Below are positions 53,978 through 64,000 of a stretch of DNA of 64,000 bases, piece by piece; within the stretch, counting starts at the first letter, position 1, and every line of letters begins with the position of its first letter. A program made the position numbers and the translations under genes. The DNA comes from an uncultured beta proteobacterium (lineage in GTDB: Bacteria; Pseudomonadota; Gammaproteobacteria; Burkholderiales; SG8-39): NCBI GenBank assembly GCA_903928055.1, contig CAIYPG010000076.1, positions 31,233 to 95,232 on the forward strand. The letters run 5' to 3'. The notes below the pieces were generated by a model. The model saw only the letters and a program-made list of their open reading frames with translations. It did no database searches and was not told where the DNA came from.

Positions 53978-56313
53978 CAGGCCTTCTCCACCGAGATCGT
54001 GCCACTCATTGCACCCAGACCCGCGGTCGCGGGGTGCCCGGCCGCAATGCGAACCACTCCATCAGGCAGCCCGGCTTCCAGCATGACTTCAAGGACGGCT
54101 TCGCCGCCCTGACGAACCTTCACCCGATCGCCTGCAGCAACACCGAGGCGCTGTGCAAGCACCGGGGACAGCCGCGCCGCCGGAACCTTGGCATCACGGG
54201 ACTGCTGGAGCGACTCGGCACGGCGCACGACCGGATCCGAAAAATATACCGGCACATCGGCCAGGCGCTGCAGGCCCGAATCAGCGACAGGCTTGAGCCC
54301 TACGCTTACGCCCTCAATGCCATTGCCGAGTTTCGACGCCACGCTGGCTGTTCCGCAAGCAGCATCGCGCACGGCCTCGCTCTGGTCGTATTCAAAACCT
54401 TCGACGCCGAGCAGGTTGCCCAGCACGCGGAGGACCTTCCAGCCCGGACGCGTGTCGCCCAGCGGCCTGACCACGCCATTGAAGCTTTGCGAACGGCCTT
54501 CGCAGTTGATGAAGGTCCCGGATGTTTCAGTGAACGGTGCCAGCGGCAGCATCACGTCCACGTGCTCGGCCAGTTGTCCGCGATAAGAACTCAGGGCAAC
54601 GACAAACTCCGCCGATCTGAGCGCCGACAGGGTCTGCACCGGGTCATTGCAGTCAAGCTCGGGCTCGACGCCAACCAGCACATAGGCCTTGCGCGGAGCG
54701 CGCAGCATGTCTGCCGCGTTCAGTCCCTTGCCCTGCGGCAGGCATCCGGCGATGTAGCCGCCCACGGAATTGCCGGCCTGTCCAAGGAATCCAAAGCGTC
54801 CTCCGGACAGTTCTGCAAGCATCTGCACGAGGACCTGGAGTTCCGCGGCACGCGGGTGCTGTTCAGCCAGATTGCCAAGGAATACGCCAACCGCCTTCCC
54901 TGAAGCCAGACTGGCGGCAATACGGCGCGCCTCATCAGCAACCTGCAGGCCGGCCACTGCTGCAGGCGCTGCAGTTCCCTTCGCTTCCGCCAGTGCCTTA
55001 ACCACCTGCCCCAGCATTTCGGGAAGCAGTTGCGGCGCGACGATGGCCTTGTTGGCCACATTCATCAGGAGATCATCGTCTGACGAATGGAGAACGTTCA
55101 ATTGCAGCGCGCGCTTGGCCGCCATGCGCAACCGTGCGGCCAGCAGGGGATGGTCCTTGCGCAGGAACGAGCCGACCACCAGCACGCGATCGAGGCTGCC
55201 CAGCTCGGCCACCGGCATGCCGAGCCACGGCGCACCTTTGCGCCGGCCGTCGGCCGCAAAATCTGTCTGGCGCAGGCGGAAGTCGACATTGTCCGAGCCG
55301 ATGCCGCGCAGCAGCTTCTGGGTGAGGTACATTTCCTCGAGCGTGGCATTCGGGCTGACCAGGGCGCCGATGGCCTCGCCGCCCTGGGCGTTCCTGACCG
55401 CGCCCAGCCGGCTGGCCACATGCTCCAGCGCAACTTCCCAGCCCACCTCGTGCCATTCGCCGCCATCCTTGAGCATCGGACGCGTCAGGCGGTCTTCCGA
55501 ATTGAGTCCCTCATAGGCAAAACGGTCGCGGTCCGAGATCCAGCACTCGTTGACCTCTTCATTTTCACGCGGTACGACACGCATCACCTTGTTCTGCTTG
55601 ACCTGCACGATCAAGTTCGCACCCAGACTGTCGTGCGGCGACACTGACTTGCGGCGGCTCAGCTCCCAAGTCCGTGCACTGTAGCGGAACGGCTTGGAGG
55701 TCAGTGCCCCGACCGGACAGATGTCGATCATGTTGCCCGACAGCTCCGAATCAACGCTCTTGCCGACGAAGGAAACGATCTCCGAATGTTCGCCGCGGCC
55801 CACCATGCCCAGCTCCATGACGCCGGCGACTTCCTGGCCGAAGCGCACGCATCGCGTACAGTGGATGCAGCGCGACATTTCTTCCGCGGAAATCAGCGGG
55901 CCCATGTTCTTGTGGAACACCACGCGCTTCGGTTCGGCGTAGCGTGAGGCGCTGCCGCCATAACCGACCGCGAGGTCCTGCAACTGGCACTCGCCGCCCT
56001 GGTCGCAGATCGGACAGTCCAGCGGATGGTTGATGAGCAGGAATTCCATCACCCCGTTCTGCGCCTTCTTGGCCGCCTCGGAGTGGGTCCAGACCTTCAT
56101 GCCATCGGTAACCGGAGTGGCGCAGGCCGGCATGGGCTTGGGCGCCTTTTCCACCTGCACCAGGCACATGCGGCAGTTCGCCGCGATGGAGAGCTTCTTG
56201 TGATAGCAGAAATGCGGCACGAACACGCCAAGCTTGTTGGCTGCTTCCATGACGGTCGCGCCATTCGGCACCTGCACGCTCTTGCCATCGACTTCAACGG
56301 TCAGCATGGCCAT
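53977..56313 (-). CDS. nuoG: NADH-quinone oxidoreductase subunit G
   Basis: A 778-residue iron-sulfur subunit. The N-terminal ferredoxin part has [17 protein letters not shown] with the [2Fe-2S] ligands. Then come [19 protein letters not shown], the 4Fe-4S motifs [16 protein letters not shown] near 145, and [25 protein letters not shown] near 195. The rest is a molybdopterin-oxidoreductase-like body without its cofactor. ATG 56313 is chosen, though Met two codons later (MLTVEVDGK) also fits. It follows nuoF directly. Confidence 0.95.
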   Translation of the reverse strand: MAMLTVEVDGKSVQVPNGATVMEAANKLGVFVPHFCYHKKLSIAANCRMCLVQVEKAPKPMPACATPVTDGMKVWTHSEAAKKAQNGVMEFLLINHPLDCPICDQGGECQLQDLAVGYGGSASRYAEPKRVVFHKNMGPLISAEEMSRCIHCTRCVRFGQEVAGVMELGMVGRGEHSEIVSFVGKSVDSELSGNMIDICPVGALTSKPFRYSARTWELSRRKSVSPHDSLGANLIVQVKQNKVMRVVPRENEEVNECWISDRDRFAYEGLNSEDRLTRPMLKDGGEWHEVGWEVALEHVASRLGAVRNAQGGEAIGALVSPNATLEEMYLTQKLLRGIGSDNVDFRLRQTDFAADGRRKGAPWLGMPVAELGSLDRVLVVGSFLRKDHPLLAARLRMAAKRALQLNVLHSSDDDLLMNVANKAIVAPQLLPEMLGQVVKALAEAKGTAAPAAVAGLQVADEARRIAASLASGKAVGVFLGNLAEQHPRAAELQVLVQMLAELSGGRFGFLGQAGNSVGGYIAGCLPQGKGLNAADMLRAPRKAYVLVGVEPELDCNDPVQTLSALRSAEFVVALSSYRGQLAEHVDVMLPLAPFTETSGTFINCEGRSQSFNGVVRPLGDTRPGWKVLRVLGNLLGVEGFEYDQSEAVRDAACGTASVASKLGNGIEGVSVGLKPVADSGLQRLADVPVYFSDPVVRRAESLQQSRDAKVPAARLSPVLAQRLGVAAGDRVKVRQGGEAVLEVMLEAGLPDGVVRIAAGHPATAGLGAMSGTISVEKA

Positions 56314-57675
56314 TTACGCCGCCTCGGTTATGTCAATGACTTCGCCATGCACCGCGGCATGTGCGCCTGCCCTGCCCCACTTCGGCTGGACATCGGGGCC
56401 GGTCACGAGGCAATGCCTGTTCTGGATGTGGTACTCGAACTCGGGCCGGAAGTGCTTGAGGAAACTCTTCACCGGCAATGCCGCCGCATCGCCCAGCGCA
56501 CAGATCGTGCGTCCGGCAATGTTGTCCGCGACATTGTCGAGCAGCGCGAGATCTTCCATGCGTCCCTGTCCAGTCTCGATGCGGTGCACGATGCGGTACA
56601 GCCAGCCGGTGCCCTCGCGGCAGGGCGTGCACTGACCGCAGGACTCCTCGTAGTAGAAATAGGACAGGCGCTCCAGCGCCCGGACCATGCAGGTCGTTTC
56701 ATCCATGACGATGACCGCGCCCGAGCCGAGCATGGAGCCGGCCTTGGCGATGGAGTCATAGTCCATATCGGTGGCCATCATGATTTCAGCGGGCAGGACC
56801 GGCATGGACGAGCCGCCGGGAATCACGGCTTTCAGCTTGTTGCCGGCGCGCATGCCGCCGGCCATTTCCAGCAAGGTCGCAAACGGCGTTCCCAGCTTCA
56901 CTTCGTAATTACCGGGACGGTTGACATGGCCGGATACCGAGAAAACCTTGGTGCCGCCATTGTTCGGCTTGCCCAGTGCAAGGAAGGCATCTGCGCCATT
57001 GCGAACGATCCAGGGCACGTTGGCAAAGGTCTCAGTGTTGTTGATCGTGGTCGGTTTGCCATACAGGCCGAAACTGGCGGGGAACGGCGGCTTGAAGCGC
57101 GGCTGCCCCTTTTTGCCTTCCAGCGATTCCAGCAGCGCGGTTTCCTCGCCACAGATGTAGGCCCCGTATCCGGCATGCGCATACAGCTCGAAGCTGAAAT
57201 CCGAACCGAGAATGTTCTTTCCCAGATATCCGGCGGCACGTGCTTCTTCGAGCGCCTCTTCAAAACGTTCGTATACCGACCACACTTCGCCGTGGATGTA
57301 GTTGTAGCCGGCCGTCGCGCCCATCGCGTAGGCACCGATGATCATGCCCTCGATCACCGAATGGGGGTTGTAGCGCAGGATGTCGCGATCCTTGCAGGTG
57401 CCCGGCTCGCCTTCATCCGAATTGCACACCAGGTACTTCGCCACGGGCAGCTGCCGCGGCATGAAGCTCCATTTCAACCCGGTCGGAAAACCCGCACCAC
57501 CACGGCCGCGCAGGCTGGATTTCTTCAGCTCCGCAATCAGCGCGTCCGGCGTCATTTTCTTGGCGATGATTTTCTTAAGCGCAGCGTAACCGTCGCGCGC
57601 CTCGTAGTCCTTCAACCCCCAGTTGTTGCCGTCCAGTCCGGCAAGCACGATCGCGTCAGGGCCGTAATTCAGCAT
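56314..57675 (-). CDS. nuoF: NADH-quinone oxidoreductase subunit F
   Basis: A 453-residue NADH-oxidising subunit that binds FMN and cluster N3. The nucleotide part shows [19 protein letters not shown] near 54-72, [21 protein letters not shown] near 178 for NADH/FMN contacts, and [17 protein letters not shown] near 350 for the [4Fe-4S] cluster. ATG 57675 gives [16 protein letters not shown], the family start; an earlier in-frame Met runs over nuoE. Confidence 0.96.
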   Translation of the reverse strand: MLNYGPDAIVLAGLDGNNWGLKDYEARDGYAALKKIIAKKMTPDALIAELKKSSLRGRGGAGFPTGLKWSFMPRQLPVAKYLVCNSDEGEPGTCKDRDILRYNPHSVIEGMIIGAYAMGATAGYNYIHGEVWSVYERFEEALEEARAAGYLGKNILGSDFSFELYAHAGYGAYICGEETALLESLEGKKGQPRFKPPFPASFGLYGKPTTINNTETFANVPWIVRNGADAFLALGKPNNGGTKVFSVSGHVNRPGNYEVKLGTPFATLLEMAGGMRAGNKLKAVIPGGSSMPVLPAEIMMATDMDYDSIAKAGSMLGSGAVIVMDETTCMVRALERLSYFYYEESCGQCTPCREGTGWLYRIVHRIETGQGRMEDLALLDNVADNIAGRTICALGDAAALPVKSFLKHFRPEFEYHIQNRHCLVTGPDVQPKWGRAGAHAAVHGEVIDITEAA

Positions 57676-57676
57676 G

Positions 57677-58171
57677 TCAGGCCTTCCCGGAAGGTGATTT
57701 GCGCAGCTCTTCAACCAGCGCGTCCAGCTTGTCGGCGGACATCTGATCGCACATGCGCTTGTTGTTGACCAGCACCACCGGCGCCATGGCGCAGGCGCCC
57801 ATGCATTCGCCTTCCTTGAGCGTGAAACGCCCATCGGCGGTGGTTTCATTGAAATCAATGCCCAGGCGCGACTTCAGGTGGTCTGCCGCCTCAAGCGAGC
57901 CCTGCAGGCCGCAGGGCAGGCAGGTGCAGATCGTCAGCTTGAACTGCCCCGTCGGTTGCATGTTGTACATGTTGTAGAAGGTGGCAACCTCGTACACGGC
58001 CACCGGCGGCATGCCCAGATAGGAAGCCACAAAATCCATGGTCTCGGGGGCGAGCCAGCCCTTCTCGTCCTGCGCAATCACCAGAGCAGCCATCACCGCC
58101 GACTGCTTCTGGTCGGCGGGGTACTTGGCGATCTCGCGATCGATTTTCTTCAATGAGTCAGCGTTCAGCAT
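57677..58171 (-). CDS. nuoE: NADH-quinone oxidoreductase subunit E
   Basis: A 164-residue thioredoxin-like [2Fe-2S] subunit. Ligands lie in [13 protein letters not shown] near 86 and [16 protein letters not shown] near 125. [41 protein letters not shown] is the expected start. It overlaps nuoD by one base and is separated from nuoF by one base. Confidence 0.95.
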   Translation of the reverse strand: MLNADSLKKIDREIAKYPADQKQSAVMAALVIAQDEKGWLAPETMDFVASYLGMPPVAVYEVATFYNMYNMQPTGQFKLTICTCLPCGLQGSLEAADHLKSRLGIDFNETTADGRFTLKEGECMGACAMAPVVLVNNKRMCDQMSADKLDALVEELRKSPSGKA

Positions 58172-59424
58172 CAGCGGTCAATCTCGCCAAAAACAATGTC
58201 CTGGGTGCCGATGATGGCGACCACGTCGGCCAGCATGTGGCCCTTCGACATCTCGGAGAGCGCAGCCAGGTGCGGGTAGCCCGGCGCACGTATCTTCAAC
58301 CGATAGGGCTTGTTCGCGCCATCAGACACCGCGTAAATGCCGAACTCGCCCTTGGGATGCTCGATCGCCGCATAGGCCTCGCCCGGCGGCACATGCATGC
58401 CCTCGGTGAAAAGCTTGAAATGGTGGATCAGTTCTTCCATGTTGCTCTTCATGTCCACCCGCGACGGCGGCGCCACCTTGTGGTTGGCCGTGATCACCGG
58501 TCCCGGGTTTGCGCGCAGCCAGTCCACGCACTGGCGGATGATGCGGTTGGATTGCCGCATTTCCTCAATGCGCACCAGGTAACGGTCATAGCAGTCACCG
58601 TTCACGCCCACCGGAATGTCGAAATCCATGCGATCGTAGACTTCATAGGGCTGCTTTTTGCGCAGATCCCACTCGACGCCGGAGCCGCGCAGCATCGCGC
58701 CGGTGAAGCCCAGCGCGAGGGCGCGCTCCGGGGTCACCACACCGATGCCAACGGTGCGCTGCTTCCAGATGCGATTGTCGGTCAGCAGGGTTTCGTATTC
58801 GTCAATGTACTTCGGGAAACGCCGTGTGAAATCCTCGATGAAGTCGAGCAGCGAACCTTGCCGGTTCTCGTTCAGCTCGCGCACCTTCTTTTCGTTGCGG
58901 TAGGGCGACGGCAGGTACTGCGGCATCGCATCGGGCAGATCGCGGTAGACGCCGCCCGGACGGTAGTAGGCCGCATGCATGCGAGCTCCGGATACCGCCT
59001 CGTAGCAGTCCATCAGGTCTTCGCGCTCGCGGAAGCAGTAGAGGAACACCGTCATCGCGCCAATGTCGATGGCGTGCGCGCCCAGCCAGAGCAGGTGGTT
59101 CAGCACGCGCGTGATTTCGTCGAACATGACGCGGATGTACTGCGCGCGCTCTGGCACATCGACGCCGATCAGCTTCTCGATCGCCAGGCAATAGGCATGC
59201 TCATTGCACATCATGGAGACGTAGTCCAGCCGGTCCATGTAGGGCAGCGACTGTATCCAGGTCTTGTGCTCGGCCAGCTTTTCCGTCGCGCGATGCAGCA
59301 GGCCGATATGTGGATCGGCGCGCTGTATTACTTCGCCGTCCAACTCCAGCACCAGGCGCAGCACACCATGCGCGGCCGGGTGTTGGGGCCCAAAATTCAG
59401 CGTGTAATTTCTAATTTCGGCCAT
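58171..59424 (-). CDS. nuoD: NADH-quinone oxidoreductase subunit D
   Basis: A 417-residue quinone-binding subunit. [31 protein letters not shown] is the family start with the GPQHPAAHG loop, and the EKIEIDVPERAQ-type region and [23 protein letters not shown] close the protein. ATG 59424 is the real start. A near-identical copy of its first codons lies 152 bases upstream between nuoC and nuoD (see 59427-59576). Confidence 0.96.
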   Translation of the reverse strand: MAEIRNYTLNFGPQHPAAHGVLRLVLELDGEVIQRADPHIGLLHRATEKLAEHKTWIQSLPYMDRLDYVSMMCNEHAYCLAIEKLIGVDVPERAQYIRVMFDEITRVLNHLLWLGAHAIDIGAMTVFLYCFREREDLMDCYEAVSGARMHAAYYRPGGVYRDLPDAMPQYLPSPYRNEKKVRELNENRQGSLLDFIEDFTRRFPKYIDEYETLLTDNRIWKQRTVGIGVVTPERALALGFTGAMLRGSGVEWDLRKKQPYEVYDRMDFDIPVGVNGDCYDRYLVRIEEMRQSNRIIRQCVDWLRANPGPVITANHKVAPPSRVDMKSNMEELIHHFKLFTEGMHVPPGEAYAAIEHPKGEFGIYAVSDGANKPYRLKIRAPGYPHLAALSEMSKGHMLADVVAIIGTQDIVFGEIDR

Positions 59425-59426
59425 TT

Positions 59427-59576
59427 TCAGATGACCTGTGTCGACGCCGCAACGCAAGCACTCTGGCACGCGAGCTGAATTTCAGAGAAGGCTAACTTGC
59501 GCGCAGCGCAAGTTAAGTCCGGCATAGCCGGGCGGCCGGAGCTAAAGTTGAGCGTGTGATTTCTAATTTCGGCCAT
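59427..59576 (-). repeat. Partial duplication of the nuoD start with an inverted-repeat insert
   Basis: Two bases after the nuoC stop there is an ATG (complement of 59574-59576) followed by codons for MAEIRNHTLNF, nearly the same as the start of nuoD ([11 protein letters not shown]). The DNA match covers about 33 bases (59392-59424 and 59544-59576) with a few changes. The copy runs as a frame of 49 residues ending TGA three bases before the true nuoD start. The DNA between the copies holds a perfect 10-base inverted repeat, TAACTTGCGC (59493-59502) and GCGCAAGTTA (59506-59515), and a second one, CCGGC (59519-59523) and GCCGG (59527-59531). It looks like a small repeat element inserted with local duplication. 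The frame is probably not a useful protein. Confidence 0.8.
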
Positions 59577-59578
59577 GG

Positions 59579-60187
59579 TCAACTCTTCCCTGCCAGGTCG
59601 CCGTAATTTTCTTCACGGATGATGCGTGGCGTGATTTCCCGCGGCTCGATCGTCACCGGCTGGTAGATCACGCGCTTCTGCTCGGGGTCGTAGCGCATTT
59701 CGACGTTGCCGGAAAGCGGAAAATCCTTGCGGAAGGGATGGCCGACGAAACCATAGTCCGTGAGGATGCGGCGCAGGTCGTCATGGCCGTTGAACATGAT
59801 GCCGTACAGGTCGAAGGCTTCGCGTTCGTACCAGTTCGCGTTCGGCCACACGCCGGTAAGCGAATCGAGCATCGGAAAATCATCTTCCGCCGCAAAAGCC
59901 CGTAGCCGGAGGCGCCAGTTGTGCTTCACCGACATGAGGTGGGAAACAGCGGCAAACCGCCGCCCCTCCCAAAGCCCGTCGCCCCAGCCCGAATAATCCA
60001 CACCGCACAGGTCGGTCAGTTGCTCGAAACCGAGCGCGGGATCGTCGCGCAATTGCAGTGCAGCCGCGACGTAGTCTGCCGCACCGACAACCAGGGTCAG
60101 CTCACCCAGTGCCTCGACCAGGCTTTGCACCTTCTGTCCCAGTGCAGCTTCCAGCGCGCTTTTCAGTGTTTCGAGCTTGTTTGGCAC
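59579..60187 (-). CDS. nuoC: NADH-quinone oxidoreductase subunit C
   Basis: A 202-residue peripheral subunit that binds NuoD. Conserved: [15 protein letters not shown] near 54, [36 protein letters not shown] near 130-165, and [14 protein letters not shown]. Here nuoC and nuoD are separate genes. It is followed after two bases by the nuoD-start duplicate. Confidence 0.95.
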   Translation of the reverse strand: MPNKLETLKSALEAALGQKVQSLVEALGELTLVVGAADYVAAALQLRDDPALGFEQLTDLCGVDYSGWGDGLWEGRRFAAVSHLMSVKHNWRLRLRAFAAEDDFPMLDSLTGVWPNANWYEREAFDLYGIMFNGHDDLRRILTDYGFVGHPFRKDFPLSGNVEMRYDPEQKRVIYQPVTIEPREITPRIIREENYGDLAGKS

Positions 60188-60193
60188 GGCTTC

Positions 60194-60673
60194 TTATCGG
60201 GCAATGGTGTTGGTACGCTTGATCTTGTTCTGCAACTGCACGAGTCCGTAGAGCAGCGCTTCCGCGGTGGGCGGACAGCCCGGTACGTAAACATCCACGG
60301 GCACGATGCGGTCACAGCCGCGAACCACAGAATAGCTGTAGTGGTAATAGCCGCCGCCATTCGCGCAGGACCCCATGGACAGCACCCAGCGCGGCTCGGC
60401 CATCTGGTCATATACCTTTCGCAGTGCCGGCGCCATTTTGTTGCACAGCGTGCCGGCCACGATCATCAGGTCGGAATGCCGCGGACTGGGACGGAACACG
60501 ATGCCGAAGCGGTCCAGGTCGTAACGTGCAGCGCCGGCATGCATCATTTCCACGGCACAGCAGGCCAGGCCGAAGGTCATGGGCCAGAGCGAACCGGTGC
60601 GGGTCCAGTTGATCAGCTTGTCCACCGAGGTGGTGACAAAGCCCTGCTGCATCAATCCGTCAGACGCACCCAT
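60194..60673 (-). CDS. nuoB: NADH-quinone oxidoreductase subunit B
   Basis: A 159-residue subunit holding cluster N2, the last iron-sulfur centre before quinone. Ligands lie in [11 protein letters not shown] near 35 (two adjacent Cys), [16 protein letters not shown] near 100, and [14 protein letters not shown] near 130. It starts 18 bases after nuoA ends. Confidence 0.97.
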   Translation of the reverse strand: MGASDGLMQQGFVTTSVDKLINWTRTGSLWPMTFGLACCAVEMMHAGAARYDLDRFGIVFRPSPRHSDLMIVAGTLCNKMAPALRKVYDQMAEPRWVLSMGSCANGGGYYHYSYSVVRGCDRIVPVDVYVPGCPPTAEALLYGLVQLQNKIKRTNTIAR

Positions 60674-60691
60674 GCGAACTCCCGATTTCCA

Positions 60692-61060
60692 TCATTCCCA
60701 TTCCAGCGCCCCTTTTTTCCACTCGTAGATGAAACCCACGACGAGGATGAGCAGGAAAATCATCATGGCCACGAAGCCGAACAGGCCGATCTCGTCCAGC
60801 ACCACGGCCCAGGGAAAGAGGAAGGCGATTTCCAGGTCAAACAGAATGAACAGGATTGCCACAAGGTAGTAGCGCACGTCGAACTTCATGCGCGCGTCTT
60901 CGAAGGCTTCGAAGCCGCATTCGTAGGGGGAAAGTTTCTCGCTGTCCGGACGGTTCCATCCGAGGAGCGTCGATGCAGCCCAGCCTGCGATGGTGGGGCC
61001 GGCGCCAACCGCGATGGCAACGGCGATGAACGCGAGGATGGGGAAATAGTTCTCAATCAT
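60692..61060 (-). CDS. nuoA: NADH-quinone oxidoreductase subunit A
   Basis: A 122-residue membrane subunit with three helices. Family pattern: [47 protein letters not shown] (Cys loop and conserved Glu/Asp). It is the first gene of the 14-gene nuo operon. The 155-base gap upstream to the tRNA gene holds the probable promoter, but I could not place its elements. Confidence 0.96.
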   Translation of the reverse strand: MIENYFPILAFIAVAIAVGAGPTIAGWAASTLLGWNRPDSEKLSPYECGFEAFEDARMKFDVRYYLVAILFILFDLEIAFLFPWAVVLDEIGLFGFVAMMIFLLILVVGFIYEWKKGALEWE

Positions 61061-61215
61061 GGCTGGCGCGCGGAAGAAGGAAAGGAAGACAGTGTCGGGG
61101 CCGCGGGTGCGATTGCAACCTGGTCAGCCTGAGTGAGCCGCGTCACGCAATGACATCCTTATTTCAATGGTGCCCGGAGGGACACATTGTCCATTCCAGA
61201 CCGCTCAACCTGTAC

Positions 61216-61300
61216 TGGTGCCGACGGGGAGACTCGAACTCCCACAGCTTTCGCCACCGCCCCCTCAAGACGGCGTGTCTACCAATTTCACCACGTCGGC
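61216..61300 (-). tRNA. tRNA-Leu (GAG anticodon)
   Basis: An 85-base tRNA including an encoded CCA end. Acceptor arms GCCGACG and CGTCGGC pair fully. The D-arm holds GTGAAATTGGTAGACAC, the anticodon loop TTGAGGG reads GAG, a long class II variable arm follows as expected for Leu, and the T-loop is GGGAGTTCGAGTCTCCC. It sits between secG and nuoA, the normal betaproteobacterial order. Confidence 0.95.
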
Positions 61301-61397
61301 ATGACCGGGCCCGTTACCTGCACCGAGTCTGAATTCACATTTCGTCCGGAACCGCGCTGGGTTGCAATGCTCCGTACGTCACAATGCCAATATTCTA

Positions 61398-61775
61398 CTA
61401 CTTCGGAACCTCGTTCGCCTTGGGTTCCGTCACTTTCGAATCCACGGCTGCGGGATTTGCGGCATCGGATTTTGCCGGCTCACTCGAAACTGCGGCAGGG
61501 GCGTCCTTCACGGCATCCATCACGCCGCCCGATTCACGGGGCTTGTTGGTCGCAACGTACGCCAGTCCGAGGCTGGTCATGAAAAAAATCGCCGCGAGAA
61601 TTGCCGTGGCCCGGGACAGGAAATTCGCCGACCCCGTGGCACCAAACAGGCTGCCGGATGAGCCGCTGCCAAACGAGGCGCCGACGTCGGCGCCCTTCCC
61701 ATGCTGCAGCAGCACCAGCCCGATGATCGAGATTGCCACCAGCACATGCACGACCAGAATCAAGGTAATCCACAT
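61398..61775 (-). CDS. secG: Preprotein translocase subunit SecG
   Basis: A 125-residue Sec translocon subunit. Two membrane helices (about 3-24 and 54-75) surround the conserved LLQHGKGADVGASFGSGSSGSLFGATGSANFLSRATAILA loop. The C-terminal tail is acidic and Pro/Ala-rich, longer than in E. coli but common in this class. It follows tpiA. Confidence 0.93.
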   Translation of the reverse strand: MWITLILVVHVLVAISIIGLVLLQHGKGADVGASFGSGSSGSLFGATGSANFLSRATAILAAIFFMTSLGLAYVATNKPRESGGVMDAVKDAPAAVSSEPAKSDAANPAAVDSKVTEPKANEVPK

Positions 61776-61838
61776 AGCGTTTACACCGTCCTTTGACTAA
61801 CGCCAACGGGCTGTTTCAGACAGCCGTTCACATTCAAA

Positions 61839-62609
61839 TTAAGCAAGGCTTTCAGCAGCCTTGCAGATCGCAACGAAATCCTCGGCAACCAGTGCCGCAC
61901 CGCCGATCAGTCCGCCATCCACGTCGGGCTGGGCGAACAGTTCAACTGCATTGCCCGGTTTCACGCTGCCGCCGTATAGCAGCGTCAGCCCTGCGGCAAT
62001 TTCCCCGTCCTGCTTCGCCACCCGTTCGCGCAGAAACTGGTGTACGGCCTGCGCCTGTGCTGCACTTGCAGTCTTGCCCGTGCCAATGGCCCAGACCGGC
62101 TCATAGGCCAGCACTGCACTGCGCAGTGCTGCAACACCGGCGAGGTTGAGCACCGCATCAAGCTGCCGCCCGACCACCGCCTCGGTATCTCCCCGTTCGC
62201 GCTGCTCCAGGGTTTCACCCACACAGAGAATGGGGGTCAGGCCATTGCGCTGCGCGGCCATGAACTTGGCCGCCACCGCTGCATCACCCTCGCCGTAAAG
62301 CTGCCGCCGCTCCGAGTGTCCGACGATCGCATAACGGCATCCGAATTCCCTGATCATCGGCCCGGACACTTCGCCGGTATAGGCACCCACATCATGCTCG
62401 GAAATGGTCTGTGCACCCCAAACGATGCCGCTCCCGGCCAACGTGTCGGACAACTGTGCAAGATAGGGAAACGGCGCACAGATCGCGTAATCCAGGCCTG
62501 AAACCGGCTTCAGCGAGCCCTTCAATGCCACCAGCAAACGCTGATTGGCGGCAAGGCTGCCATGCATTTTCCAGTTACCCGCGACCAGCCGTGCCCTGCC
62601 TGCTTTCAT
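61839..62609 (-). CDS. tpiA: Triosephosphate isomerase
   Basis: A 256-residue glycolytic enzyme interconverting dihydroxyacetone phosphate and glyceraldehyde 3-phosphate. Catalytic residues: Lys in GNWKMHGS near 13, His in VGHSERRQLYGE near 99, and Glu in AYEPVWAIGTGKTAS near 170; the phosphate loop is LLYGGSVKPGNA. It heads the tpiA-secG-tRNA-nuo block. Confidence 0.96.
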   Translation of the reverse strand: MKAGRARLVAGNWKMHGSLAANQRLLVALKGSLKPVSGLDYAICAPFPYLAQLSDTLAGSGIVWGAQTISEHDVGAYTGEVSGPMIREFGCRYAIVGHSERRQLYGEGDAAVAAKFMAAQRNGLTPILCVGETLEQRERGDTEAVVGRQLDAVLNLAGVAALRSAVLAYEPVWAIGTGKTASAAQAQAVHQFLRERVAKQDGEIAAGLTLLYGGSVKPGNAVELFAQPDVDGGLIGGAALVAEDFVAICKAAESLA

Positions 62610-62928
62610 TCGCCTCCATTCCCATCCCGCCGCCGCATTCCCGCTGCGAAAAGGGTGGAAACCAAAGGGCGGAATTGTAGCCCGCGCGAGTATCCCCGGT
62701 CAACGCAACATCATAAAAAACCTCGGGGATTCAGTGTGTTCCGGAATTCAGCCTTGCCACCGAACAGGGCTTGAGATGGCTGACCATGGGCTGACAACGC
62801 CGTGCCGGATAGCACAAGATGGCGCCAATTCACCGATAACAATACTTATGCAGAAGCTATTTTAAAAGGGTCAGTAGTCCGGAATTGATCACTATCTGCA
62901 TAAAACAGCCGACTGCAACCTGCCGGAC
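62610..62928. other. 319-base gap between pstB and tpiA
   Basis: No gene is seen. Near the pstB end an inverted repeat TTATGCAGA (62846-62854) and TCTGCATAA (62895-62903) flanks 40 AT-richer bases. The word CCGGAATT occurs twice (near 62741 and 62879). This could be a degenerate mobile element or a weak terminator region for the pst operon. The tpiA promoter must lie near 62610-62700, but I cannot place its elements. Confidence 0.4.
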
Positions 62929-63768
62929 TCAGCCGAACCGGCCGGTAATGTAGTCCTCGGTTTCCTTTTTCTTCGGATTGACGAAGATGGACTCGGTCAC
63001 GCCAAACTCGATCAGCTCCCCCAGATACATGTAGGCAGTGAAATCCGAGACGCGCGCCGCCTGCTGCATGTTGTGGGTGACGATGACGATGGTGAAATCC
63101 CGCTTCAGGTCATGCACCAGTTCCTCAATGCGCAGCGTCGAGATCGGGTCCAGTGCCGAGGTGGGCTCATCAAGCAGCAGCACGTTCGGCTTCACGGCAA
63201 TGCCGCGCGCGATGCACAGGCGCTGCTGCTGCCCGCCCGACAGGCTCATGCCGCTCTGCCCGAGCTTGTCCTTTACCTCGCCCCACAGCGCCGCCTTCTG
63301 CAGCGCCCACTCGACGCGCTCGTCCATCTCGCGCTTCGACAGGCGTTCATGCAGGCGCACGCCGAACGCGATGTTGTCGTAGATCGACATCGGGAACGGC
63401 GTCGGTTTCTGGAACACCATGCCGATGCGCGCACGCAGGTCGTTCAGGTCGACATCCGAGGCGATCATGTTGCGGCCGTTGAACAGCAATTCACCCTCGG
63501 CGCGCTGGTCCGGATAGAGGTCGTACATGCGGTTCAACGTGCGCAGCAGCGTCGACTTGCCGCAGCCGGAGGGGCCGATGAATGCGGTCACGCGGCGCTT
63601 GTAGATGTCGAGGTTGATGTTCTTCAGGGCGTGATACTTGCCGTAGTAGAACTGGAAGTTCCTGAAAGCGATGTCCACGGTCTCCTGTGCCGCAGTTGCG
63701 GGCGGAGCGCCGGTAACGGCGATGTCAGAACGCGGTATGCGGATTTCTGCGCTGGCAACAGTGTTCAT
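62929..63768 (-). CDS. pstB: Phosphate ABC transporter ATP-binding protein PstB
   Basis: A 279-residue ABC ATPase for phosphate uptake. Walker A is GPSGCGKST near 66, the Q-loop is [19 protein letters not shown] near 120, the signature [36 protein letters not shown] near 178-213 includes Walker B, and the H-loop is [16 protein letters not shown] near 235. [20 protein letters not shown] and the QxxxF-type start match PstB closely. It is downstream of pstA. Confidence 0.96.
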   Translation of the reverse strand: MNTVASAEIRIPRSDIAVTGAPPATAAQETVDIAFRNFQFYYGKYHALKNINLDIYKRRVTAFIGPSGCGKSTLLRTLNRMYDLYPDQRAEGELLFNGRNMIASDVDLNDLRARIGMVFQKPTPFPMSIYDNIAFGVRLHERLSKREMDERVEWALQKAALWGEVKDKLGQSGMSLSGGQQQRLCIARGIAVKPNVLLLDEPTSALDPISTLRIEELVHDLKRDFTIVIVTHNMQQAARVSDFTAYMYLGELIEFGVTESIFVNPKKKETEDYITGRFG

Positions 63769-63792
63769 TGTTCGGCTTTCATCGTTCGGACA

Positions 63793-64000
63793 TTATCGCT
63801 GCGGTTCGTTCCTGAAAAAGACCCGGGCAAGGATGTTCAGGGTCAGCACGCCGACCGTGATCAGGAATACGCCGGCCCAGGCAATCTGCTGCCAGTCGGT
63901 AAAGGGACTCATCGCAAACTTGAATATGGTGACCGGCAGGTTGGCCATGGGCTTGTTCAGATCCAGCGACCAGAACTGGTTGGACAGCGCCGTGAACAGC
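63793..64000 (-). CDS. pstA: Phosphate ABC transporter permease PstA, C-terminal end only
   Basis: The window ends inside this gene; the last 69 codons are visible. They read [41 protein letters not shown], and end [11 protein letters not shown] followed by TAA. This fits the last helix and tail of PstA. It lies 24 bases upstream of pstB. Confidence 0.85.
   Translation of the reverse strand, partial: LFTALSNQFWSLDLNKPMANLPVTIFKFAMSPFTDWQQIAWAGVFLITVGVLTLNILARVFFRNEPQR

Noticed and set aside
1..64000. CRISPR arrays, prophage or insertion sequences.
   Set aside because: No regularly spaced direct repeats, integrase, transposase or phage structural genes were seen.

Overview
The window looks like chromosome of a GC-rich betaproteobacterium, most likely Burkholderiales or a close relative. 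The evidence is the gene order tpiA-secG-tRNA-Leu-nuoA to nuoN, the pyrD-rsxB-nth-DUF1841-cytochrome c block, tandem Bug-type periplasmic binding proteins, an MSHA-type pilus cluster and an rquA gene. No phage, transposase, rRNA or CRISPR array was seen. Both ends cut through genes: a UGSC-family gene on the left and pstA on the right.

Left region (1-4998, + strand): a tight cluster holding the end of a UGSC-family gene, a 355-residue protein of unknown function, two near-duplicate Bug binding proteins, and one long gene in which both domains of the first pair are fused. That long gene is interrupted by an in-frame TGA at 3592-3594. It sits exactly at the U of the U-G-S-C motif and is followed by a well-formed bacterial SECIS-like hairpin, so I read it as a selenoprotein of 592 residues. 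This is the most striking observation in the window.

5077-9245: a perfect FNR/ANR-type box lies ahead of rquA-frdA-frdB-frdC-frdD. RquA makes rhodoquinone, and FrdABCD is an E. coli-type fumarate reductase. With the complete complex I operon on the right (46399-61060), the cell could run NADH to rhodoquinone to fumarate respiration without oxygen.

9266-21297: a DsbA-like protein, a protein of unknown function, an alpha/beta hydrolase, a SIRT5-like sirtuin, the MSHA pilus genes (mshN, M, L, K, J and a truncated PilN/MshI) and a truncated O-antigen/pilin-glycosylation ligase fused abruptly to PilN. Then come a Nudix hydrolase and an ammonium transporter. The ligase/PilN junction near 18520-18600 looks like a deletion or an assembly fault.

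21445-46385: housekeeping and stress genes. They include aat and bpt (N-end rule), pyrD, rsxB, nth, two small cytochromes c, a MoxR/VWA pair, a MASE1-PAS-GGDEF-EAL protein, a GspE-like ATPase, a peroxiredoxin, htpG, a two-domain M16 peptidase, greB, an ankyrin protein and a DegP-like protease. An SDR enzyme behind a very AT-rich leader with two palindromes, a nuclease-family protein, a sorbosone-dehydrogenase-like protein and an ADP-ribose pyrophosphatase follow.

46399-64000 (- strand): nuoA to nuoN, tRNA-Leu(GAG), secG, tpiA, pstB and partial pstA. Between nuoC and nuoD a roughly 150-bp insert carries a second copy of the nuoD start and a perfect inverted repeat.
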